A DNA stretch of 64,000 nucleotides from Mytilus californianus (Eukaryota > Mollusca > Bivalvia > Mytilida > Mytilidae): assembly GCF_021869535.1 (NCBI RefSeq), contig NW_026262690.1:15897001-15961000 (forward strand), read 5' to 3'. A model generated the notes under the pieces. It saw only the letters and a list, made by a program, of their open reading frames with translations, did not search any database and was not told the origin of the DNA. Numbering within the stretch: the stretch's first letter is position 1; each line of letters starts with the position of its first letter. This document shows positions 21,481-32,960 of this stretch, one piece after another. Position numbers and translations under genes: made by a program.

Positions 21481-22900
21481 TCAGATTGCCGGAATAATTT
21501 TGTCATACAAACCTAATAAGATTACTTTCTGACTAGCACTAATCCAACTTGATCCCGATTCTGCTGGAGCAGTTCAAGGAACACTTGGTATTCAAAATAA
21601 AGTAAAACACATTCAGCTAATCATTTTCTGAGCAGTAATTCATTTTTAGATGCAATCCTCTTAGAAAGGCATTCAGCGTTATGCTATCAGGGCTACTTAA
21701 AGCATTGTGTTTTCTAAACATCATCATTTAGCTATTGGTCTATTTACACTTTATCAGCATAAAATATCGTTCTATTTTACATTATTTATAATTCCGGGGT
21801 AAATTATAAGTCGAAATATTACATTATGCTTTTGCTTGTTCAGTATATAATGAAAAGAATAAAACTATATCCAATTTTCAGTTTACTTTAGCTTGTTAGG
21901 GCCATATGTTTTGTTTCGTTTTGCTATGTTTTTGTTTCTAGCGATTCAATCTTTAATTAAATGTTCCAACTGAAAAGTTGTAATCAGATCTGATGTGTCA
22001 GTATTGTTTTAATTGTAACTTTTTTGCAACGTGATTTATTTGATATTAATTTACTTGTTTCATGATCACAAACGTGAATTTAAATAAATGTTGAAAAATC
22101 TCAAGAAAACACGAAAGGAAACGGAAACCTTCATTTTCTCTTTTATTTTCTGATATCAGATAAATAAATAATAACATCAATTTCTAAGCATACGATTTTT
22201 ATTTTTTATTTATAAAAAAAAACACCTATTCCCCCTTTATATTGATTTGTTTTATTGATTTAGAATCCCAAATTTCTTGAAAAAAGTATTGTGACCTATA
22301 AAGTTTCATAAAATACAGCGAGTTATCTGTTGTGTATTTTTTTATTATTCTATATAATCCTAGTGTATATCATATAAAAACAGGAAAAAAGAGCATTTAT
22401 GTATATATAAACCATTACTCTAACACAGCATAATTATGTCTAAACTCTCCAGAAATTTGGACCAAATCAACGTCTGACTAGATATTTGCTTCAATTAAAT
22501 ATTTTAAAGATTTTCTTCTGGTTTAATCTATCCCAGGGAATTTTTCTTACAATATACTAAAATTCACTAAGGTCATCTTTATTGTATGGCTGTGAAATAA
22601 AAATAAAAGTTAAAACTTTCGTTTTTTCGCGATGAAATTATAAATTAAGGAAGATAGGGAAAAAAAGAAATAGATAAGGGCAACATTATTACGATGTATT
22701 CATTTGACCTGACATTTAGACACCATGCACTGACATATCTGATATTATTAGTCAAGAATCAATTATAAGACTCTGTAGCTGTGGAAACATTTATTACATA
22801 CCGACTTGTTATACTTCTATTGTTTAAGCACGACTATGACATTGAATAAGATGAATACTGATGTCATGCGCACTTTTATTTCTTCAAACAAATCCCATAC
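21481..22900. other. Unique AT-rich sequence, no gene seen
   Basis: Nothing recognisable on either strand. Confidence 0.4.
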
Positions 22901-23152
22901 TCGTAGGTTCCTGAAATCATAGTTACAAATCAATGGAAATTATGCACGATGATTACATCCACAATGTATGTATCTTTACTTCTACGAAGGTTACAAGCTC
23001 AACCAACAATTCTGCGTACGGTGTTTTTTGTCATGTTTGAAAAGAATAAGAGAATAGGGATGCAAAAAATCATATCATATATGAAACTAAAAAGTCTGGT
23101 TCAAATCTGGATCTTAATATTAACGCAGATTGACGACTTCAAATTAGGATCT
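22901..23152 (+). repeat. 252-bp duplicated segment, copy 1
   Basis: It aligns end to end with 26138-26388 at roughly 90% identity by eye, same orientation, 3.2 kb apart. Copy 1 keeps an open frame (22949-23206) with a block MFEKNKRIGMQKIISYMK. In copy 2 a one-base deletion splits the frame just before that block. I recognise no protein family on either strand. It may be a dispersed repeat with two copies here. Confidence 0.85.
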
Positions 23153-25770
23153 ATGTCAAACGTGAAGATTTTAGCTTTCTCATTTTCATCTTCAAATTTC
23201 CAATAGGAAATAGTTTTTGCTCTCATATGGTGCTTAAATACATACATGAATTGCTACGTTACACGCGTGAATGTTTATATTATACGAACTTCATTAACCT
23301 GGGTGTGCTTCTGATGCAAACAATACGCAAACTGGGTGATGAAGAAAACCGACAGGAATCCTAAAATATAAACGTTTTACAAAAGAAGAGTTTTTGAGGC
23401 CTTAGATTTTTAGTTACAGAAATAGTGGTCTGTTCTCAATATTAACATATTGTGCTTTTGACTCCGGATTGTATAATTTTTCGACAGGTTACCTACTCTT
23501 TGGTAGAACGTCCTGGTACTAAGTCAAGTCAGAGCAACCAAAATAAGTGGAATAAAAAATGTTATCGGTGCAATTAAGGGGTAAAGTTTGCTGTTTTCCG
23601 ATGATTTTGACGTCTACAGTAAATTTCCCCCAAAATTGAACCGATCGTAAGTTTGCTTTTACTTCTTTTCGTTGCTCTTACTTGACCAGTACCAGGAAGT
23701 CCTACTACTGATTAGCTAATTTGTCAAAAAAAAATATAAACGCCGGAGTCAAAACTCGGTGATATGAAAGTAGTCTATTGATGCATGCATAAAACAGGCG
23801 GATACCCAGTTGAAATTAAACAAAAGAAATGGAACTCTTTGTTAGAGAAGGTAAAAACGACAAATTGGTTTATTGGAATCGTTTACATTTGTTTCTATGG
23901 GCTTCAAAAGTTTAATAAAGGTGCATAATTTCGGATTTTATGCATCTTATATACGTGTTTTACTTAAATTTCAGTATGGAGCTTCGAGATATTTGTAAAC
24001 TTTAAATCATAGACAAATTTTCATAAAACAGTCGATTGTGGTAGGTGCAAATACTAGTGGATCTGTTTGTGCATAAGCATAAATTCTGCCGAAAAAAAAA
24101 ACCACAGAAAGATAATAAATTGATCTTTTCAAAGCATTCATTTGCATCTCTGCCCACGGCGACAGTTTTTTTTGGAAAATAATCATAAAAATGGGCAATA
24201 ATTTCATCGAAAAGAGAAAGTCGTGTGCACCTTTTTATATTCGGGCGTGTTTAAGTTGACTATTCTGTCTTGTAAAAGTATAAAGCAAAAATACCTGATA
24301 CATCATCTCGCTTCGCATTCTATTACTTTTACATATTATGGCTACAGGTGATTTAATAACATTAAACATTCACAGTACTTAAAAATGAAATGCATGGGTC
24401 AAGTGAAATACCTTTCTAATGAGTCATAACAACAGAGTAGGTGTGTTCGAATAACAATTTTTTTACTAAACGTACTTGACGACAGACTTTACAAGTGGAT
24501 CTTAAAAATGCATAACTTAAAAAATAAACTTCATTTTTTTTGTGTGTGTTATCTAGCCAGGGTTATTAGTCTGCCCTTCCACGAAATATTTAATTAGAAA
24601 TATTTTTATATGTTTTTGACCTTTCGAAAATTCCACCTGACAACCGATCAGACAATAGTTTGAAGCTGACTAAATGCAGAAAAGTACATCAAATGATGCT
24701 TAATAGCTAGTAGATACGTATGTCTTTTAAAATACAACTGGCATATAAGGATCGTAATGGTGCTATGTGGATAAATTTATCGGTTTTCAAGAGCTAAATT
24801 GACAGAGAGTCATCCCTACAATGGCTTCCATTTTTACGACGGTAAATATTATCTGGCGTAATGGGCAGATAATTTTGACGAATGTAGAATCCTGACTGTA
24901 AAAGGAGGCACTAATCCTTCGACTAATCCGTTATCGCTCCATTTAGAGTTCAATCGAATTCCTTAGATTTTGTTTTTTATTTGTTGGAATATTCGAAATG
25001 GATTACCGAGATTTGAACATCTGAAACCTATTGCTGCCTCTTAATTAAGATACTATATACAGTCTTTTTCATCAATAAATGTATGTACGAAAATAAATGA
25101 ACTAAATTGAAAGAACAAAATGTTCGATAGTTTGTTAGCAAATGTGCTGAGCAAGATTAATGAAATGTGTTTTTTTTAAGCTGGTTAAGTTATGAACCCA
25201 TTTTCTAAAATGGCTCACTGTTTGAAGGTATTATAATAAATTACCCTTTACCCGTTAAGAAGTGTACCATTCAATATATGATTAAAACTCAGTGTTTTAT
25301 TGTGGTAAGTTTTGTAACTTTCATTAAAAATTTATTTTGTACAATACGGAAACAAAATTTATTATTTCCTTTCATGAATGTTGGTTATACAGCATATTAA
25401 TTTTCTACATGGATTTGGGCTAGTATCAGATATTGGCTGTTGGTTTCATAGCATTCAAAAACAGGACATGTGTACAAATGAAGCTGGTTGAGACGGTGAA
25501 TGAAATTTGTCGACGGCATTGTAACTTCGTTTAAAAAAACAGTATTTAAATAGGAAGATACCTGCTTTTTTCCGTTTTACATAGAACGTAGATAGAATAC
25601 TGCATACATTGTCTTCCAATTTGATAAGCGTTTTTTGTCTTAGCTGTGGTGGCTGAGCTAGTGCTAAATAAAGCCTTTACATGGTATTTGTAATAGAAGC
25701 GTTATTCAAATATATTCCCAGAGATCCGTAATAACATTATGAAAACTGGAGACGAAACCAATGGAACAAT
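23153..25770. other. Unique AT-rich sequence, no gene seen
   Basis: No coding region is supported. The 66-codon minus-strand frame at 24007-24207 has no recognisable domain. Confidence 0.4.
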
Positions 25771-25774
25771 ACAA

Positions 25775-25945
25775 TCATAAGTCGAAGAAAGACAACAACA
25801 TAGCCAAAAGAAAAAAGACGGACACACAAATAATGCGAAACACTACTATAGAAAAGTAAAGAGTCAGCAACTCTTACACCGTCAAAAATATGGGATTAAA
25901 CTCAGGTGGTACGGAAGGTTGAGTAATTACTGCAAGACTTGTTGC
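25775..25945 (-). repeat. Penelope-like element 3' tail, antisense
   Basis: Degraded antisense tail: 'cataagtcgaagaaagac', 'acatagccaaaag' and 'actcaggtggtacggaagg' correspond to the reverse complement of the tail at 9.8-9.95 kb. Its 3' end points left. Confidence 0.55.
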
Positions 25946-25989
25946 ACGCTTTTTGATGGTCTAAATGAACACCTGAATAAACTTAACTC

Positions 25990-26120
25990 TTTTGTGGGGT
26001 TCGTGTAGATCAGACCTTAGTTTTCTATGAAGTGCTTGGAAGACCGTAATTTGTCTTTTTGTTGTCGGTTTTTTGTTTTTCCCATGGTATTGTCATTTTA
26101 TCCTCGACATGAATTATGTT
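25990..26120 (+). repeat. Penelope-like element 3' tail, sense
   Basis: 'ttttgtggggttcgtg', 'ccttagttttctatg' and 'cccatggtattgtcat' match the tails at 9.8, 28.6 and 40.8 kb. With the antisense tail just before it, this forms another head-to-head pair with tails outward. Confidence 0.65.
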
Positions 26121-26137
26121 TGTAAATCTGATACTAT

Positions 26138-26388
26138 TCGTAGGTTCTTGAAATTATAGTTACAAATCAATGGAAATTATGCACGATGATTAAATCTACA
26201 ATGTATGTATCTTTACTTCTACGAAGGTTACAAGCTGAACTAACTGTTCTGCAAACGGTGTCCTTGTCATGTTTGAAAAGCATAAGAAAAGGAGAATGCA
26301 AAAAATCATATCATATTTGAAACTAGAAAGTCTGCTTCAAATCTGGATCTTGATATTAAAGCCGATTGACGACTTGAAATTAGGATCT
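26138..26388 (+). repeat. 252-bp duplicated segment, copy 2
   Basis: Second copy of 22901-23152, with about 26 differences including a one-base deletion. The open frame at 26269-26475 is the shifted remainder and is not called. Confidence 0.85.
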
Positions 26389-27540
26389 TTGACTCTGTCT
26401 CTTTTTTCAAGGAAACCAAGTCAACTTAGAGATATGTACTCTAAATGTAAGTGCTGCTGTAATAGTTCTACATAGAAATGGTACATTACGTAGCAAAATG
26501 AAAATAATCTGTTTTGTCGTAATATTAAGTACTCAACCATCCATCATTGTCAATTGCATATGTGATTTCCTGTGAGTTCAATTGAATAAATGCTATCAAT
26601 TACATCTATATACCAGAATAGATATTGAAATGTCTCTGTATAAAGTGTTTTTTATATATAGAGAGAAACAAGTCGGTTAGAAGAGGAGGGCAGTCGGTTG
26701 TTCTCAGTCTATTGAAAACATTTTCACTTAACGAAACATATGTTCTTTTCAGACAAAGTTTTGCTTGAATCCGAATGGTTTCTTACAAAGAATGACTTGT
26801 CCTTTCCTACAAAAACATACTACATTTTCATCTATTTTGACCATTTATGATGAATCAGAATTGAACTTAGTCTAATAAGTTCAATATGTTTTTCAGTTTA
26901 GAAGGAGATCAAAAGCTAGAAAAGTCAAGATTTTATTTGTTTACACCTTGAGGTGGATATGGCTTATTATACTCCAACAGAGTATTGGAATTTTATAGAA
27001 TACACGTTTTAATTCTCTGCGCCCCTAAAAACGTAGTTTCATTGAAGCTTTATGATTCTTTTTTATTGATATAAAACATTTGATCTTATCAATTACAGAA
27101 ATGTCTCACTTCTACATTGAGGTTTGTTCATTTGTGTGATAATAACAGTCATCAGATATATTTATGATTGATTTTGTGATTATGTAAATTGTTTTGAGAA
27201 CCGGTTATGATTATCATCTGATGATCATAAAATGAACTGGTAAATCATCATTTTTTTTCAATGAGAATTTTCCGCAATTATGAAAGAATAATTTGTTCAA
27301 TATGAAATATTGTATGCTTTCTCTGGTTTTCAACTGTTGAAGATGCATTAATTTACAGTTAGTCCTCTTGGAATTCTAGTGACTCAAACAGGTTTTTATT
27401 CTTTTGTGTGGTATGTTCAAAAAGGATTTTTATGTTTAGAACATCGGTAAACAAGTGTCAGCTCTTATTCATGAAATGTATGTGTTTTACTTAACATAAA
27501 GCATAAATCGGCTATGATATTAACATTAAAATGGATACAA
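26389..27540. other. Unique AT-rich sequence, no gene seen
   Basis: Nothing recognisable. Confidence 0.4.
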
Positions 27541-27547
27541 AGCTGAC

Positions 27548-27668
27548 TATGCTGTATGTTGAAGGCCGTACGGTGACCTATAGTTGTTAATTTCTGTGTG
27601 ATTTGGTCTCTGGTGGAGAGTTTTCTCGTTGGCAATTATACCACATCTTGTTATTTTTATATATAATA
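27548..27668 (+). repeat. Dispersed repeat A, 3' portion, sense
   Basis: 'gttgaaggccgtacggtg', 'acctatagttgttaa', 'tggtggagagttttctcg' and 'ttggcaattatacc' give the end of the abundant repeat in the orientation of the 30.0-kb copy. Confidence 0.8.
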
Positions 27669-27845
27669 GGCAACAGTAGTTTATTGATATACAAATCTCA
27701 TAAATCCAGTTAGAAGATGCAAATAAAGTTAAAACACAAACCGAGGGATTCGAAAGATATCCAAAAGGATCGAAACTGGGTGCATCGACAAAATAAGCGT
27801 CTTCTTCTATCCATGCATCATCCGCTATGCGAATCCACATTCTAT
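27666..27845 (+). repeat. Adjacent scraps of two dispersed repeats
   Basis: 'aggcaacagtagttt' with 'ctcataaatcc' matches 4883-4978. At 27806-27836 'catgcatcatccgctatgcg' matches 5240-5300. The two scraps lie in the same order near 4.9-5.3 kb, suggesting one longer family. Confidence 0.5.
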
Positions 27846-28540
27846 TTGAGCAGTTTTTGTGTAATGAGCACACACCTGTTATTGAAGTCCGCTTGGTGTG
27901 TACATAGCGTAAAACTTAAATTTCGAGACGGGGAAGCGAGACTGAGTGCTTTGATAGGCGAAGCTTCTCTATGAGTTACGCAAACGATATACCATTTCGG
28001 TAAACCGTAAAAAAATCTCTCATTGGCATCAAAACAGTTTTATTTGATCGTGTTCACAAGAACGTTTGATAAAGATTACTTTTTATATTTTTGTAATATT
28101 CCACATAACATTGGCGATGTTCTCATTTGAATAACATTTATACAATCCATAGTTGATAAGTGTTTGCGTCGATACTATTTACCGACATGCATTATTTTGA
28201 CTTTTTACAGTTCAAATTGAGTCGTCATTTCCTAATAAATGAACGGTAAAGCAGTTAAGTTCATACACCTTTTAAATAGAATCCTAACTAATGGACGTTA
28301 CAAAACATTTTATGTTTTAATTATCTATAAAACAATGTAAAAGTATACAATCAACTGAACGTATATTTACAGAGATACTTAGCAATAAAATAACACTAGT
28401 ACTGTTTCAGAAAACAAACATGAAATCAGGTGCTTTTAAAAATTATACATTCTAAAACAGAAGGGAGGGTTAAAATACCAAAAACAAGGATGAAAATGTG
28501 CTGCAAAACAAATAATTTTCACTTAAATGAATGTGTTTGT
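27846..28540. other. Unique sequence, no gene seen
   Basis: Nothing recognisable. Confidence 0.4.
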
Positions 28541-28544
28541 CCAT

Positions 28545-28725
28545 TTTGTGTTTTTGATGGGGTTCGTCTTGCTCAGTCTTTAGTTTTTCTATTTTGTGTT
28601 TGGCGTACACATTTTAATCCTGGTATCTGTATACTGTTGTTATCTTTTTGTCTATCTCTTTTTTTTTGCCATGGCGTTGTCAGTTTATTTTCGACTTCCG
28701 AGTTTGAATGTCCCGTCTATGAGAT
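28545..28725 (+). repeat. Penelope-like element 3' tail, sense
   Basis: 'gatggggttcgtcttgctc', 'tttagtttttctattttg', 'gccatggcgttgtcag' and 'gagtttgaatgtccc' match the tail seen at 9.8 and 40.8 kb. The 143-codon open frame (28430-28861) spans this tail and is an accident of it. Confidence 0.75.
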
Positions 28726-29455
28726 ATTTGGGCTTGATATGGAGATATATTTTGTTTCACAAGAAGATCTGGCATTACTTAAAAGTATTTTTGTTATACA
28801 TCCAGCTTTCAGTAATTTCCACCATGTTACTAGTAATGTACAATATAACAGGTGCACGTAGTATATATAACTCATTATTCCTCATAATCGCTGGTTCCTA
28901 AGCTGCCATTAGATGGGGATATGCAATATTTTTTACGTGTTTGTACTGATATTATTTTACGACAGATTGAATCATTTGAAATCATTAACTGTTTTTTACA
29001 GCCCTAAAAATTAAAGGATCATTTTATTTTCATAATTTGGAGATTAGAAAACTAACTAAACAAGAAGACAAGACATTCAAACATGAAATAATAGTATAAA
29101 AAGACGACACTTATACAAATGAATCCGTAATGAAACTATTAAATGGTAACGAAATTTAGAAAGAAGCAATCTATGAACTTATTTATCCCCAAAATTCATT
29201 TTCTGCACGAACAATGCACTGAAGAATCGACTAAACCGACATGAAAAAAACAATTTCCAACTATGAAGAATAATTACGCTTTACTCCCAGACTATTTTCA
29301 CGGAAACATCATTTCGACACAGTTCCGTGTATTCTGCAAATTCATTATGCAAACTTGATCGACAGTTGATTCCTACACAGTTGCAATACATTGCATATTT
29401 AGAAATAATGAATAAATTGATTACTTCACAGTACACAATTCTCTAGCAATGACAC
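28726..29455. other. Unique sequence, no gene seen
   Basis: Nothing recognisable. Confidence 0.4.
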
Positions 29456-29470
29456 AGATGAAGAGAAATG

Positions 29471-29527
29471 CATAATCACATTGGCCCACACATGGAAAGA
29501 AATAATAACCACATTGGCCCACACATC
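29471..29527. repeat. Two-copy short tandem repeat
   Basis: 'cacattggcccacacat' occurs twice, about 33 bp apart (about 29477 and 29510), with partly similar sequence between. Confidence 0.75.
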
Positions 29528-29767
29528 GACATCAAATGACCTTATATTGAATATAAGAATGTTTGCTTAAGTCGGTAATGAGACAACAAATAAAAGACAT
29601 TAATGCATTAGACAGTTTTAGCGTCATCGTGTTTTTCTTTGTTGCGTCAGAAAAATCCCTAACCGTTTTGGTATATCGTATTTCTGTAAAATACCTGTCT
29701 TCATATTCCATAAATTCTTGATTCAATATGTGGTTCAGATGATATATCTACATTGGTTGACATTCGT

Positions 29768-29911
29768 CTAAATCTGACGTAGGCAAGTGTGTCACTGATC
29801 TATTCACATACGTACACTAAATCTGACGTGTGTGTCACTGATCTATTCACAGATGTACGCTAAATCTGACGTGGGCAAGTGTGTCACTGATCAATTCACA
29901 TACGTACACAC
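29768..29911. repeat. Three-copy tandem repeat, about 49 bp
   Basis: Units start with 'ctaaatctgacgt' at 29768, 29817 and 29860. Each continues with 'gtgtgtcactgatc' and 'attcaca...acgtac'. The middle unit lacks 'gggcaa' and is shorter. The minus-strand frame across it is not called. Confidence 0.85.
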
Positions 29912-30004
29912 TACTATCAACAGTTGAGATAAATATAGTGCATAATTCTTGTACAAAATACGCATATAAAATATTTGAAACATGGTTATAACGATTTGTT
30001 TTCG

Positions 30005-30325
30005 TTGTTATGTTGTGCTTTTGCAACACTATCCCAGGTAAGGGACAAAAATGCTTTACGCAGTCACATTATGCATGTGAATGTCCCAAGTCAGGTTACC
30101 AGTAGTTAGGTGGTTGTCGTTTGTTGCTGTAATAAGGCCTTTGGTTTTCTTGTTAGAATTAATTTACGTTTTGTCATGTCTGCCTTTTACAGCTCACTGT
30201 GCGGTCTAGGTATTGGTCATTGTTGAAGGCCATACGGCGACCTTTACTTGTAAACTTCTACATCACTTCGTTTTGGTGGACATTTGTCTCATTGGCAATA
30301 ATACTATATCTTCTTATTTTTACAT
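30005..30325 (+). repeat. Dispersed repeat A, near full length, sense
   Basis: The most complete copy here: 'cactatcccaggtaaggg', 'gtcccaagtcagg', 'ggtggttgtcgtttg', 'ggccatacggcgacc', 'ggtggacatttgtctc' and 'attggcaataatac' all occur in order. It shows that the 'caagtcagg' and 'gccaatgag' scraps elsewhere belong to one element of about 320 bp or more. Confidence 0.8.
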
Positions 30326-30965
30326 TATACCTTAACAAAATATAATACTATACTCATTTTGAATGTACTACATATACAATGCTAAAACACTTGTCTTTAA
30401 AAAAAAAGATAAAAAGAAAAATAAATAAATAATAAAATTAGGCCTTCTAACTGTTTAAATTCGAGTGCCACCGATGAGTCTTGTGTAGAAGAAACGCCCG
30501 TCTTGCATATAAAAGTTTAAGCCTTATATCCCCGATGGGTTTTTATTAACATAACAATAATATGGAAAATGTTTTGTTTTCGAATTTCATAAATGCATTG
30601 TAAATAAAATGAAAAAGTCTTGATCTTGGAAAAGTAAATATGGAGTAATGATTGTCAGTTCGCTCTATTTGTGGTGCAGTATTCAAGTTGATAAAATGTC
30701 AGTACGGTTAATCCGCGAACCCATCAAAATTTTTGCTATATTTGATATGCAAGTTTTCTTACAATTAATATACCGATTTGATATTGTTTGCGCGTTTGTA
30801 TTTACGGTTTTCTTTTTTTCGTCAAGCACCTGTATTGGCTTTAATAAATTTGTGTTTTTAAATCGAAACAAACCGGGTTCTTATGTTGTAAACAACACCG
30901 GGTCCTTCCGGATTGAGATGTCGAACTCCTTTCGTTCCATGAACAGAAATAATATTTTTTATGAT
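30326..30965. other. Unique sequence, no gene seen
   Basis: A 116-codon frame (30648-30998) ends in the RT fragment and has no recognisable domain. Confidence 0.4.
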
Positions 30966-31640
30966 TTATATTTACGAATGATGTCATTGTACCGATGATA
31001 AAATTGAGTAAATGTTTTGACAAGTTTGTGTTATCAAAAACCCTAGTGTAATAATTTTTCAGTAATACAGAGATTTCTTTCGTTAAAATCAAATATGTTG
31101 TTACATACACGAGCGAATCGAACAATTTGAGATATATAAACACCATAAGATGGTGCCAAGGGAACGTCACCATCTAAAAATGGATAATTAACAATAGGAA
31201 ATGAAAAATCATCTCTTTTTAGTAATAAGCTTCCCGTTAAAGATATAGATATCAAGATCCAGGAAAGGGCAGTTCATTGTTAGTATTAGCTTTATTTAAA
31301 GTCAGTTCAGTTGGATAAATCTCTTTAATATACATACTGAAGTCGTCATTATTGAGAGCCACTATATCATGCAAATATCTAAAAGTGTTATTAAATTTTG
31401 TATCAGATGTTGTTTCGATGGGTCTTCGCTGATTTTAATCATAAATTGTAACTCGTTACAATACAGAAACAGGTCCACAATAGGTGGTGCACAGTTAGTC
31501 CCCATTGGAATTCCGATAACTTGACGATGTACGGAATCTCCATAGCAAACACAAATGTTATCTAGTAAAAATTCAAGTGCAGTTATCGTATCAAAGTAAG
31601 TCCGGTTCCGTCTTTCTTTACGTTCAATTTTTAAAATGAG
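30966..31640 (-). pseudogene. Penelope-like reverse transcriptase, catalytic Asp lost
   Basis: Minus strand from 31640: FDTITALEFLLDN, YGDSVHRQVIGIPMGTNCAPP (motif B), NELQFMI, then after a frameshift FRYLHDIVALNNDDF (motif C at 31366-31377). The YxDD box is YLHD, so the first catalytic aspartate is histidine. RDDFSFPIVNYPFLDGD and VRFARVCNN follow, with a last match near KYKS at about 30966. At least two frameshifts are present. The N-terminal half (seen in the 58-59 kb copy) is replaced by unrelated sequence above 31640. Confidence 0.85.
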
Positions 31641-32505
31641 AAATTAAGTCAAATTCCACTCTGATCATCAATTTTTCCACGTACTTTTCTTTCTTTCTCC
31701 ATTAATCTAAAATGGTTGTACAAAAGTAGTAATATGTGTATAATTTATAATCTTTGATAAACATTGCCGTTAGCTGTCTTTTGGTGGTCCATCAACGTAC
31801 TGGGAATAAGATATTATTCAATCCAATCATTTACGCCGTGGTATATAAAAATTACCTGCGTTGAATGTTGTTGGTTGTCTGTATCTGTACTTTTTGGATG
31901 AGTATGGTTTTGGTGTGGTCTGACGTACTGTGCACTATCTTTTTTAATTCCTTTTTTATATAGACACCTATCTTTTGTTATAACCGTATAGTGACCTCGA
32001 AACATATTTTTGTTTGTATTAAAGCGTTCATGTCTCGTTGACGTTCGCCATACAGTTATTTTTTTTCATTTTTGAAATGTCTTTTTCAATGGATATATCA
32101 ATATTCAAATAAACTATAAGGCCTTAAAAAAGACCAATTTGGTGTGCTACAAAGCATATAAATATGTTATGTTTCAAGTTCTTTCATTTTACTTTAGGAT
32201 AAAGTAACGATATCCTGTCACTCATCTAAACTTCGATACTTCATAGTCTCATTTTGGAGGTTATTTTTTTATACTTTCGTCTGATGTAGCTGTATATAAA
32301 AAAAATCAAACGTGTAATATTTGTGTATGCGTACAAGAAATTTGAAAAGGTTCTATGTTATCACTGCGACTGCTATAAAACATATTATATAATATAACAC
32401 AAAAATATTACTAAACTATACAGAAAAAAGGAAAAGGGATAAAGAAGAAAGACAGAGATTAGGATGATGATGATAATGATGATCATGTGCGTTTTACCTA
32501 TGTTG
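31641..32505. other. Unique sequence, no gene seen
   Basis: A short 'gatgatgatgataatgatg' run lies at about 32464-32482. No gene is supported. Confidence 0.4.
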
Positions 32506-32511
32506 ATATTA

Positions 32512-32960
32512 TACCACGTGGAATCTTTTTGATCTCTTTATAAAATTTAAGACTTGTTTAAGAATTTGCACGTTTTGATCGTAGGCAAGATTATCTTTTC
32601 CAAAAAACAATAGTTTTATGTTTAAATTGCAACACTTCGGGAAGCCAGCCGAGATCATTAAACATAATAGCCCTTTCCTTTAAATAGAAATGACAACCAA
32701 AGAAAAAATGGCGCATGTCCTCATTATTCAATCCACATCTAAATGTTGGATCAGATATAGTGCTTAGCTCTAAAAAAGTCACAATTTAGGAAAGATGCCA
32801 AATATCTAAATTTGGTTAAGATTATATTCAATTTTTCTAGGACCGTATAAATAATGTTGAGATGGATTCTCATTTCGAATGTCGTGGTTTTTATTTTATT
32901 ATATTTTGAATTTTGATCATGAATCTACATTTCGAACTGACATGATCAGATTATTCCAAA
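32512..32960 (-). pseudogene. Non-LTR retrotransposon (LINE) C-terminus
   Basis: On the minus strand, a block near 'GPRKIEYNL' and 'YLASFLN' is followed by SDPTFRCGLNNEDMRHFFFGC and ERAIMFNDLGWLPEV. A frameshifted DNLAYDQNVQILKQ then ends at a stop near 32512. The CG...N.ED..H(F)...C arrangement followed by 'R..M...L' is the C-terminal cysteine-histidine region common in LINE ORF2 proteins. No RT or endonuclease motif precedes it. Frameshifts and stops are present. Confidence 0.65.

Noticed and set aside
28430..28861. 143-codon ORF with hydrophobic and Cys-rich stretches
   Set aside because: Its centre is the Penelope-like 3' tail, which recurs at other loci in non-coding context.
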